Below, piece after piece: positions 1-5,229 of a stretch of 6,423 nt of DNA. The notes under the pieces were generated by a model. The model did not search any database. It had not been told where the DNA came from and worked only from the letters and a program-made list of their open reading frames with translations. Source of the DNA: an uncultured Novosphingobium sp. GTDB taxonomy: Bacteria > Pseudomonadota > Alphaproteobacteria > Sphingomonadales > Sphingomonadaceae. The stretch lies in the NCBI GenBank assembly GCA_937860195.1, contig CALMBN010000136.1, positions 1 to 6,423 of the forward strand, in the 5' to 3' direction. The stretch's first letter is position 1; every line of letters starts with the position of its first letter. The translations under genes and the position numbers were made by a program.

Positions 1-558
1 GGCATTGGCGACAAGAAAGTAGTGGTGGGCTTCCACAGCCGCCTGGTCATGGAAAAAGGCCTTGATGTGTTCTCTGACGCGATCGACGAACTGCGGCGGC
101 GCGGGATCAAGCACCGCACGCTGATCGTCGGCGACGGTCCGGCGCGGACCTGGCTCGAGACGCGGTTGCCGGAAGCGGTCTTTGCCGGGTTCATGGCTGG
201 GACAGATCTTGGCAAAGCGGTCGCCTCGATGGACGTATTGTTCTTCCCATCATCCACCGAGACGTTCGGAAATGTCAGCCTGGAAGCGATGGCCTGCGGA
301 CTGCCGGTGGTAGCGGCAGCGGCGACCGGGAGCCAGAATCTGGTCGAGCACGGCAAGACCGGCCGCCTGATCCGGCCCGGCGCGATCCACCAGTTCGCCG
401 AAGCGTTGCGCGGCTACATCGAGGACCCCAAACTGCGCGCTGCCCACGGCAAGGCGGGCGAAGCGCGCAGCACTGAATTCGCCTGGGACCAGATCAATCA
501 GGTCGTCGCTGATACCTATCTGCGATTGATCCGGCAAAAAGCAGCAGTAAAAACCTAG
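1..558 (+). CDS. Glycosyltransferase family 4, GT-B fold, C-terminal part (5' end outside window)
   Basis: The reading frame is open from the first base to TAG at 556-558, so the N-terminal half lies outside the window; the GTG at 22 is probably internal. The 185 visible residues are the nucleotide-sugar-binding Rossmann half of a retaining GT-B enzyme. They show the domain-opening strand GFHSRLVMEKG (about residues 10-20), a VGDGP turn (about 44-48), and the family-4 E-x7-E signature, with the two glutamates at codons 259-261 and 283-285 inside ETFGNVSLEAMACGLPVVA. These glutamates contact the donor sugar nucleotide in the family. The ATGSQNLVEHGKTG segment after it resembles the MgtA/SqdX/PimB-like subgroup, which glycosylates lipids, but donor and acceptor cannot be read from this half. 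It is probably cytosolic and membrane-associated. It converges on the next gene with a 1-base gap. Family call is firm; substrate is unknown. Confidence 0.93.
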   Translation, partial: GIGDKKVVVGFHSRLVMEKGLDVFSDAIDELRRRGIKHRTLIVGDGPARTWLETRLPEAVFAGFMAGTDLGKAVASMDVLFFPSSTETFGNVSLEAMACGLPVVAAAATGSQNLVEHGKTGRLIRPGAIHQFAEALRGYIEDPKLRAAHGKAGEARSTEFAWDQINQVVADTYLRLIRQKAAVKT

Positions 559-559
559 C

Positions 560-976
560 TTAGCGCAACAAGCCCTGGGCCTGACTGCGGCGGCTATACC
601 ACCACAGAAAAGCGATCACGGCCATGATCGTCGCGGACAGGCCAACCGGGATGACCCCTGCCATTGCCTGCCCCAGGTGGCTGATTGCAGCACCTATCAG
701 CGAAACCAGAAACAGCATGACCGCATGCCGTGATCGCAGGACCAGCGCCACCGAACCGAGGAATGATCCCCAGATTCCAAGACCATAGCCAAAATTGGCC
801 CAGACCGGCTGGTTCAGGACATAGTCCCGCATTGCTGGGTCGGCTCCAGCCAGGGCGGCCTCCGGATCGAACCGCGCCATCAGATAGAGATAGGCCCCAA
901 AACAGTTCCACAGCAGCCCTAACACAGCGACTACCCAAAAACTGATCGGCACTTTGCCTCCGGTATTAGCGTCCAT
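560..976 (-). CDS. Small four-helix integral membrane protein of unknown function
   Basis: The ATG at 976-974 is preceded by a strong Shine-Dalgarno tract (GGAGGAGGGG, ending three bases before the start), and the frame ends with TAA at 562-560. The 138-residue product has four likely transmembrane helices: about residues 12-33, 59-80, 85-107 and 110-128. A polar loop of about 25 residues rich in Asp/Glu/Ala follows helix 1. The C-terminus is short and basic (RRSQAQGLLR), which suggests it faces the cytosol. There is no signal peptide and no catalytic motif. Proteins of this size and layout in alphaproteobacteria are sometimes labelled 'sugar transporter', but nothing seen here supports that. 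It is divergent from rarA across a 91-base gap and convergent with the glycosyltransferase. The strong ribosome site and hydrophobic pattern make it a real gene; function is not recognised. Confidence 0.85.
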   Translation of the reverse strand: MDANTGGKVPISFWVVAVLGLLWNCFGAYLYLMARFDPEAALAGADPAMRDYVLNQPVWANFGYGLGIWGSFLGSVALVLRSRHAVMLFLVSLIGAAISHLGQAMAGVIPVGLSATIMAVIAFLWWYSRRSQAQGLLR

Positions 977-1067
977 TTTCCCCTCCTCCAGTTCGTTGCT
1001 GGTGAAACCAGACTAAACCGCAATGCGAATCGATGCAAATTCCGGCGTGGCAGTCTAACAGGGGGTG
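977..1067. promoter_or_regulatory. Divergent intergenic region between the membrane-protein gene and rarA
   Basis: This 91-base gap must hold the promoter of the minus-strand membrane-protein gene and probably that of rarA. It contains the Shine-Dalgarno tract of the membrane-protein gene (rc of 980-989) and a G-run just before the rarA start (1061-1065). On the minus strand a weak TTGCAT / 17 bases / TAGTCT pair (rc of 1010-1038) could be a sigma-70-like promoter, but it matches only three of six consensus bases in each box. No clear operator is seen. Confidence 0.4.
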
Positions 1068-2387
1068 ATGACCGGCCTGTTCCCCGATGACCTGCCCCAA
1101 GCTGCGCCTGACCTCTCGCAAGAAGACGCGCCGCTGGCCGACCGGCTGCGCCCGGCTGTCCTCGCCGACGTGATCGGGCAGGAGCACCTGACCGGGCCTG
1201 AGGGCGCGATCGGGCGGATGGTGGCGGCGGGCAAGCTTTCCAGCCTGATCCTGTGGGGACCGCCAGGGACCGGCAAGACAAGCATTGCGCGGCTGCTGGC
1301 CGGCGCAGTGGGCATGCGGTTCATTGCGGTCAGCGCGGTATTCTCAGGCGTTGCAGACCTCAAGAAAGCCTTCGCCGAGGCCGAGTCTGCGGCGAAACTG
1401 GGCCAGCGCACGCTGCTGTTCGTGGACGAAATCCACCGCTTCAACCGCGCCCAGCAGGACGGGTTTCTACCCTTCGTCGAACGCGGCACGGTGACCCTGG
1501 TCGGGGCGACCACCGAGAACCCCAGCTTCGCACTTAATGCCGCGCTGCTCAGCCGCGCGCAGGTGCTTATCCTGCACCGGCTCGATGCTCCCGCGCTCGA
1601 TACGTTGCTGGCGCGCGGCGAGGAACTCGAAGGCTCGCTGCCGTTGACCCAGGATGCCCGCGCCGCGTTGGTCGCCAGTGCCGATGGCGATGGGCGGTTC
1701 CTGCTCAATCAGGCAGAAACGCTGTATAATGCAAAGCTGACCCAGCCGCTCGATCCGGCGGACCTTGGCAAATTTCTCCAGCGCCGGGTCGCGGTCTATG
1801 ACAAGGACCGTGACGGGCATTACAACCTGATTTCAGCGTTGCACAAGGCCTTGCGCGGGTCTGACCCGCAAGCCAGCCTTTATTACATGGCGCGGATGCT
1901 GACCGCCGGGGAAGAACCGCTTTATGTCCTGAGCCGGCTGGTGCGGTTTGCCAGCGAGGACATCGGTCTTGCCGATCCGCAGGCGCTGGTGCAGTGCCTT
2001 GCTGCCAAGGACGCCTACCAGTTCCTCGGCAGTCCCGAAGGCGAGCTGGCGATCGTCCAGGCCTGTCTCTACCTCGCCACCGCGCCCAAATCGAACGCGG
2101 CCTATGTGGCGCAGAAGGCGGCTTGGAAAAGCGCGCATGAGACCGGCAGCCTTTCGCCCCCCGCCAGCATCCTCAATGCCCCGACCAAGCTGATGAAGGA
2201 CATCGGCTTTGGCGCTGGCTATGCCTATGACCACGAGGCTGAGGACGGCTTTTCCGGAGCCGATTACTGGCCAGAGGGAATGGAGCCGCAGGAATACTAC
2301 CGCCCGGTCGAGCGCGGGTTTGAGCGCGAAGTGCTGAAGCGGCTGGAATGGTGGGACAAGAAGCGGGCCGAGCGGCGAGGCGAATGA
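1068..2387 (+). CDS. rarA: Replication-associated recombination protein A (RarA/MgsA), AAA+ ATPase
   Basis: RarA (WHIP/Mgs1 family) is a tetrameric clamp-loader-like ATPase that acts at stalled or gapped replication forks with SSB. All family landmarks are present in 439 residues, a normal length: Walker A GPPGTGKT (about 64-71), Walker B with DEIHRF (about 120-125), sensor 1 GATTENPSF (about 146-154), the LLSRA arginine-finger segment (about 160-164) and a sensor-2-like GDGRFLLN (about 207-214). The MgsA C-terminal tetramerisation region follows, with YDKDRDGHYNLISALHKALR (about 244-263) and RFASEDIGLADP (about 293-304). GTG 1065 and ATG 1068 are adjacent. ATG is preferred because it gives MTGLF, like relatives, though the G-run (1061-1065) is then very close. 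The stop TGA overlaps the ATG of the next gene (ATGA), implying translational coupling. Its own promoter probably lies in the 977-1067 gap. Confidence 0.96.
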   Translation: MTGLFPDDLPQAAPDLSQEDAPLADRLRPAVLADVIGQEHLTGPEGAIGRMVAAGKLSSLILWGPPGTGKTSIARLLAGAVGMRFIAVSAVFSGVADLKKAFAEAESAAKLGQRTLLFVDEIHRFNRAQQDGFLPFVERGTVTLVGATTENPSFALNAALLSRAQVLILHRLDAPALDTLLARGEELEGSLPLTQDARAALVASADGDGRFLLNQAETLYNAKLTQPLDPADLGKFLQRRVAVYDKDRDGHYNLISALHKALRGSDPQASLYYMARMLTAGEEPLYVLSRLVRFASEDIGLADPQALVQCLAAKDAYQFLGSPEGELAIVQACLYLATAPKSNAAYVAQKAAWKSAHETGSLSPPASILNAPTKLMKDIGFGAGYAYDHEAEDGFSGADYWPEGMEPQEYYRPVERGFEREVLKRLEWWDKKRAERRGE

Positions 2388-3256
2388 GACCCGGCCGGTT
2401 CCGCCACTTTGCGGCGATCGACTGGTCCGGTGCCGTCGGTGAACGACAGCGCGGGATTGCCGTGGCGTTGTGCGGCGAAGGGCGCGATGCCCCCGCGCTG
2501 GTCCGCCCCGGCCATCGTTGGTCGCGCCACGAAGTTCTGGACTGGCTGCTGGATGAGCTCCCCCACGACACGCTGGTCGGCTTCGACATGGGGATCAGTC
2601 TGGCACATGCTGATGCAGGAGCGTTCTTTCCCCAGTGGGCCGAAACCCCGGCAAACGCGCGCGCCTTGTGGGCCTTGATCGACCAGCTGTGTTGCGCCGA
2701 TCCGCACCTGACAGTCTCCAGCTTTCTCGATCATTCCGAAGTCTCGCGCTATTTCCGCCACCCCGGCGGGCGCGAAGGCGCGCGCTTCGGTGGCGGGCGA
2801 GGCCGCTTGCGCGCCACCGAACTGGCGCAGCAGGCGATGGGCTGCAAGCCGTGCTCCAACTTCAACCTTGTCGGCGCGGCGCAGGTCGGGAAGTCGAGCC
2901 TGACCGGGATGCGGCTGCTCAACCGGCTAAGTGGGCGAATTCCAGTCTGGCCAGTCGACCCGCTGTCCGGGAGCGGCTCAACTGTAGTCGAAATCTACAC
3001 CACGATCGCTGCGATTGCTGGCGGTCGCCGCGCTGCGAAATCCAAGATGCGCGACTACGCTGAACTGAACGCGGCCCTCATAAACCTTGGCTCTGCCCAG
3101 ATCCCGGGCGAAGGCCCGATTGCCGACCATGCCAGCGATGCCCTGATCACTGCCGCCTGGCTGCGAATGGTCGCGCCTGATGCGGCCTTGTGGAATCCCG
3201 CTGGCCTGACTTGCGAAATTGCCCGCACAGAGGGGTGGACCTTTGGCGCGCGCTGA
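2384..3256 (+). CDS. DUF429-like predicted RNase H-fold nuclease, coupled to rarA
   Basis: The ATG at 2384-2386 overlaps the rarA stop (ATGA) and has a GAGG-type ribosome site inside the end of rarA. An in-frame GTG at 2348 exists, but the ATG fits conserved N-termini better. The 290-residue product shows the pattern of RNase H-fold proteins of the DUF429 type: a first strand with Asp in FAAIDWSG (D13), a second acidic strand LVGFDMG (D68), an EIYTT segment (E203, equivalent to the family's E-V-Y/H-P), and a final helix with ADHASDALITAAWL (D248/D252). A middle block GAAQVGKSSLTGMRLL (about 164-179) followed by PVWPVDP matches the conserved G-x-x-x-VG...SL.GM...WPF region I recall for this family. 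The family is predicted, not proven, to cleave nucleic acid. The fixed coupling to rarA suggests a role in fork or junction processing, which is inference. It is cytosolic, with no signal or membrane segment. Confidence 0.82.
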   Translation: MRPGRFRHFAAIDWSGAVGERQRGIAVALCGEGRDAPALVRPGHRWSRHEVLDWLLDELPHDTLVGFDMGISLAHADAGAFFPQWAETPANARALWALIDQLCCADPHLTVSSFLDHSEVSRYFRHPGGREGARFGGGRGRLRATELAQQAMGCKPCSNFNLVGAAQVGKSSLTGMRLLNRLSGRIPVWPVDPLSGSGSTVVEIYTTIAAIAGGRRAAKSKMRDYAELNAALINLGSAQIPGEGPIADHASDALITAAWLRMVAPDAALWNPAGLTCEIARTEGWTFGAR

Positions 3257-3286
3257 CGCAAAGGGGCCTGCACATATGGCCACGTT

Positions 3287-3362
<76 letters not shown>

Positions 3363-3391
3363 TACTTCTCAAGGACTTAGCGACGAATATA

Positions 3392-3405
3392 ACCCCTTCT
3401 GGGGT
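3392..3405 (+). terminator. Possible tRNA 3' hairpin terminator (weak)
   Basis: ACCCC (3392-3396) pairs with GGGGT (3401-3405) around the tetraloop TTCT, 30 bases after the end of tRNA-Thr. The place suits a transcription end, but no T-run follows, so a classic intrinsic terminator is not shown. It may be only a processing or stabilising hairpin. Confidence 0.3.
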
Positions 3406-3417
3406 GCCTGTCGAGGG

Positions 3418-3437
3418 CCACGTAATCACCACGTAAT
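3418..3437. repeat. Tandem direct repeat CCACGTAAT x2, 11-base period
   Basis: The 9-base word CCACGTAAT occurs at 3418-3426 and again at 3429-3437, separated by CA. The 11-base spacing puts the copies on nearly the same face of the helix, as for paired protein-binding sites such as recombinase arm sites or repressor half-sites. With only two copies and no known binding protein nearby, chance cannot be excluded. Confidence 0.5.
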
Positions 3438-3534
3438 AAAGATTGTTCGCAGAGTCGCGCTGAACAGCGTGTTTTGGGGGAGGAGGTTTCCTCCCTGGTC
3501 AGAGCCAGCAGGCTGTCTCTTCCACACCCTCCAC

Positions 3535-3553
3535 TGCGGGGCCCTGCCCCGCA
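3535..3553. repeat. Strong GC hairpin, 8-bp stem, 3-base loop
   Basis: TGCGGGGC (3535-3542) is perfectly complementary to GCCCCGCA (3546-3553), with loop CCT. It is the most stable inverted repeat in the non-coding stretch. Two weaker ones follow within 60 bases: AGAGC/GCTCT at 3568-3591 and CCGCA/TGCGG at 3595-3609. No T-run follows on either strand, so it is not a classic terminator. It could be part of a structured RNA or of a mobile-element end. Confidence 0.6.
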
Positions 3554-3686
3554 ACGCCTCGAAATGAAGAGCGGTGCTGATGTCGTGCTCTGTCCCGCAG
3601 GCCTTGCGGCCAACTCTTGAGCGCGCGCCCGGCGAAATCGCAAAACAACGGAAATACTCTACCTCTGAGTGTTAACAATCGGGAGA

Positions 3687-3699
3687 GCACGTCACGTGC
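3687..3699. repeat. Inverted repeat GCACG-TCA-CGTGC
   Basis: GCACG (3687-3691) and CGTGC (3695-3699) form a perfect 5-base inverted repeat around TCA, close to the upstream edge of the SDR remnant. It lies downstream of the minus-strand NTF2-like gene and could mark a transcript end or a protein-binding site. Nothing more specific can be said. Confidence 0.35.
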
Positions 3700-3736
3700 G
3701 ACAATGATTCATGAAGCGATTGAACGTTGGGATTAA

Positions 3737-3826
3737 GTTGCGCCCGCGTTACAGCGGCTCTCGGACGCCTCAGCCTTAATGACGGGGACAAGCCTGGTTG
3801 TCGATGGCGGCTCGACTGCAGCTTGA
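3737..3826 (+). pseudogene. C-terminal remnant of a short-chain dehydrogenase/reductase
   Basis: Reading in frame to the TGA at 3824-3826 gives VAPALQRLSDASAL followed by MTGTSLVVDGGSTAA. This is the hallmark end of classical SDRs: the EVA-x-x-V-x-x-L-x-SD-x-AS helix, then TG-x-x-L-x-VDGG. The frame hits a stop (TAA) at 3734-3736, and no Rossmann motif (TGxxxGIG) or YxxxK exists upstream, so about 220-230 of some 250 expected residues are gone. Upstream of the stop the same frame reads MIHEAIERWD (3704-3733), which could be a degraded continuation with a nonsense mutation and a small deletion, but this is uncertain. The ATG at 3779 would give only 15 residues. The tail does not match the end of the intact SDR at 4333-5142, so it is not a partial duplicate of it. 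It overlaps the end of the minus-strand NTF2-like gene by 51 bases. Confidence 0.75.
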
Positions 3827-4327
3827 TTGTGCCCGCGCTCGGGCAAGGTGCCAAGGTTCAAGCACTTCGGGTGGCGGGCCTTTGATTTCGGCGATGCGGC
3901 CTTGCGGATCGAGTACGTAAAGCAGGCATCCGCGCACTTTCTGCACCTCTCCGGCCTTGAGCGCGCGTCCGAAGATCGCAGTGTCGTCGCAGTCCTTGAT
4001 GCAGCGAACCTCGCTCAGCACTTCGGCTGCGGCCCCATGGGCATCGGCGCAGAAGAACAAGATCGTGACGGTTTCGCGGACATAGGGCCGCTGCCGGACA
4101 TAGAAATCCCGCACAGCAGCCTTGCCGCGCATGTTCATGATGAACCGGACATCATCGGCATAGTAGTCGACAAACTGCAGGTCGCCGGCGTTCATCAGCG
4201 CGATGTAGCGCTCATAGGCGGTCCGGTCGAAACGCGTCCGGCGAATTGCCGCTTGGGCCAGGCCAGGCCCCGCTGCGGCAAAGCCGATCAAGGCTGCACC
4301 GAGCGCTTCGCGGCGGCCGAGATTCAC
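3776..4327 (-). CDS. Tat-exported NTF2/SnoaL-like family protein
   Basis: The start is GTG at 4327-4325, preceded by AGGA nine bases upstream, and the frame ends with TAA at 3778-3776 (183 residues). The N-terminus is a twin-arginine-type signal peptide: GRREALG at about residues 4-10, a hydrophobic core to about 23, and a probable cleavage after AQA (about 26). The rest is an NTF2/SnoaL-like cone fold: helix YERYIALMNAGD (about 38-49), strand VDYYADDVRF (53-62), GKAAVRDFYVRQ (68-79), then the beta strands with FFCADAHGAAAEVLSEVRCI (about 91-110) and VRGCLLYVLDPQGRIAEIKG (131-150). The family includes ketosteroid-isomerase and polyketide-cyclase-like enzymes as well as non-catalytic binders; no activity can be assigned. 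The last 16 residues are antisense to the SDR remnant and may be an acquired tail. It lies 5 bases downstream of the SDR gene, probably the same operon. Confidence 0.85.
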   Translation of the reverse strand: MNLGRREALGAALIGFAAAGPGLAQAAIRRTRFDRTAYERYIALMNAGDLQFVDYYADDVRFIMNMRGKAAVRDFYVRQRPYVRETVTILFFCADAHGAAAEVLSEVRCIKDCDDTAIFGRALKAGEVQKVRGCLLYVLDPQGRIAEIKGPPPEVLEPWHLARARAQSSCSRAAIDNQACPRH

Positions 4328-4332
4328 TGCCG

Positions 4333-5142
4333 TCAGTCCTGGCCGGTCAGCTTGAGCCCGATCATTTCGAGTGGTGCAAGTGCCTGAAGGATCGGCGGCA
4401 GGATCGGCACCACCTCGGTCCCGGCCAGATTGCGCAGCTTCGGCTCGGGATCGGTCGCAGCGGCCAATGCAGCTTCCACAACCGGTGTCAGATCCTCTGG
4501 CGCCTTGGCCTCGAGGCCGTCGAAGTTGGCATTGAACCTCTCAGCGATCGTCGCATAGGGTTCGCTCGCCGGGCGATCGAGCGACTTTTGCGGCAGGGCG
4601 GTCTTGAACGGCCCCGGCACGACGCTGACGACTCGCACGCCAAAGCTGCGCGTCTCTACATCGAGCGCCGCTGTCGCAGTGTCGAAAGCGTGCTTGCTGG
4701 CGCAATAGGAGGCCATGAATGGGGTTTTGAGGAAGGCAGCGACCGAGGTGACGTTCACGATCCGGCCCGAGCCTTGCGCGCGCATTGCCGGCAGGACCTG
4801 ACGGATCAGTTCAAGTGGGCCGAACAGGTTGGTGTCAAACATCGCGCGCCACTGGCCATCCGGCGTATCCTCGACCGAACCGCGCGCGCCGATGCCGGCA
4901 TTGTTTATCAGAATGTCGATTGCTCCGGCCCCCGCCATCAACGCCTCAACCCCCTCGCGCTTTGAAAGGTCTGCCGGGACATGGATTGCGTGCAGTTCCT
5001 TGCACAGCACCGCAATTGCATCTGCTTCACCAAAGCCGGACAGCACGACCTCTGCACCTTCAGCCCTGAGCGAACGGGCGATGGCCAAGCCGATCCCCGA
5101 TGTCGATCCCGTGATCAGAGCGCGCTTTCCCGACAAGAACAT
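4333..5142 (-). CDS. Classical short-chain dehydrogenase/reductase (NAD(P)-dependent)
   Basis: The ATG at 5142-5140 is preced by GGAG six bases upstream. A TTG at 5154 in the same frame overlaps this ribosome site and is less likely. The 269-residue product has every classical SDR element: the cofactor motif TGSTSGIG (about 11-18), ADLS after strand 3 (about 57-60), NNAG (80-83), and the catalytic tetrad N105 (DTN), S133 (VTS), Y146 and K150 (YCASK), then PGPFKT (about 176-181). The segment after strand 2, LSGFGEADAI, resembles NAD-dependent 3-hydroxybutyrate dehydrogenases (LNGFG), but the substrate-binding half does not, so substrate and cofactor preference are open. It oxidises or reduces an alcohol/ketone in the cytosol. 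It is the first gene of a two-gene minus-strand unit with the NTF2-like gene and is divergent from the zinc peptidase. Note that the C-terminus lacks the usual VDGG ending. Confidence 0.92.
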   Translation of the reverse strand: MFLSGKRALITGSTSGIGLAIARSLRAEGAEVVLSGFGEADAIAVLCKELHAIHVPADLSKREGVEALMAGAGAIDILINNAGIGARGSVEDTPDGQWRAMFDTNLFGPLELIRQVLPAMRAQGSGRIVNVTSVAAFLKTPFMASYCASKHAFDTATAALDVETRSFGVRVVSVVPGPFKTALPQKSLDRPASEPYATIAERFNANFDGLEAKAPEDLTPVVEAALAAATDPEPKLRNLAGTEVVPILPPILQALAPLEMIGLKLTGQD

Positions 5143-5229
5143 TCCCGACTCCAACTGCTTGATCTTTCCGCTATAACGGGGCCATTACGGTTGGCACAGG
5201 CTTTGTCCAGCCCAACGGGAGACCGATTC
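5143..5229. promoter_or_regulatory. Divergent intergenic region between the SDR and zinc-peptidase genes
   Basis: This 87-base gap carries the start signals for both directions: the GGAG ribosome site of the SDR gene (rc of about 5149-5152) and GGGAG (about 5217-5221) nine bases before the peptidase ATG. A -10-like CTATAAC (5171-5177) is present on the plus strand, but no good -35 box sits at the proper distance. The promoters must lie here by elimination; their exact place is not determined. Confidence 0.4.

Larger units (their letters stand above)
3363..3736. other. Hairpin-rich stretch downstream of tRNA-Thr with no supported gene
   Basis: About 370 bases follow the tRNA without an ORF that looks protein-like. 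The minus-strand frames at 3377-3643 and 3499-3690 have poor composition and no convincing ribosome site, and the second begins only at a GTG. The part up to about 3480 is more A/T-rich than the flanking genes. Several short inverted repeats are present: 3392-3405, 3482-3494, 3535-3553, 3568-3591, 3595-3609 and 3687-3699. There is also a tandem direct repeat at 3418-3437. The position immediately 3' of a tRNA and immediately 5' of a truncated SDR gene suggests the scar of an integrated element, or a structured RNA or control region. No integrase, transposase or copy of the tRNA 3' end is seen. Confidence 0.5.

Noticed and set aside
1055..1708. 217-residue minus-strand frame antisense to rarA
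   Set aside because: Its Ser/Arg/Pro-rich composition is typical of the reverse of a high-GC gene. rarA in the opposite direction has full family motifs.
2873..2896. Walker-A-like GAAQVGKS in the RNase H-like protein (about residues 164-171)
   Set aside because: It fits G-x4-G-K-S, but no Walker B strand follows, and the segment coincides with a conserved G-x-x-x-VG...SL.GM block I recall from DUF429 relatives, where the GK is not required. Probably coincidental.
3377..3643. 88-residue minus-strand frame ending near the tRNA, considered as an integrase C-terminus
   Set aside because: It has no R-H-R-Y recombinase motifs and an Arg/Ser/Ala-rich low-information composition.
3499..3690. 63-residue minus-strand frame in the stretch downstream of the tRNA
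   Set aside because: It starts at a GTG with no clear ribosome site and has no recognisable pattern. It overlaps the hairpins, so it was not called, though a short unknown gene cannot be fully excluded.
3363..3736. CRISPR array or IS inverted-repeat ends
   Set aside because: There are no regularly spaced repeats of 25-40 bases, and no matched long terminal inverted repeats bounding a transposase.
3827..4387. 186-residue plus-strand frame opposite the NTF2-like gene
   Set aside because: It is a shadow of the NTF2-like gene; it shows no domain pattern and crosses into the antisense of the SDR gene.
4246..4965. 239-residue plus-strand frame opposite the SDR gene
   Set aside because: Composition is Arg/His/Leu-rich without motifs, while the minus strand carries a complete SDR signature.
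4981..5229. Upstream extension of the zinc-peptidase frame to 4981
   Set aside because: The extension is antisense to the SDR gene and lacks family similarity; ATG 5230 has a proper ribosome site and the family N-terminus.
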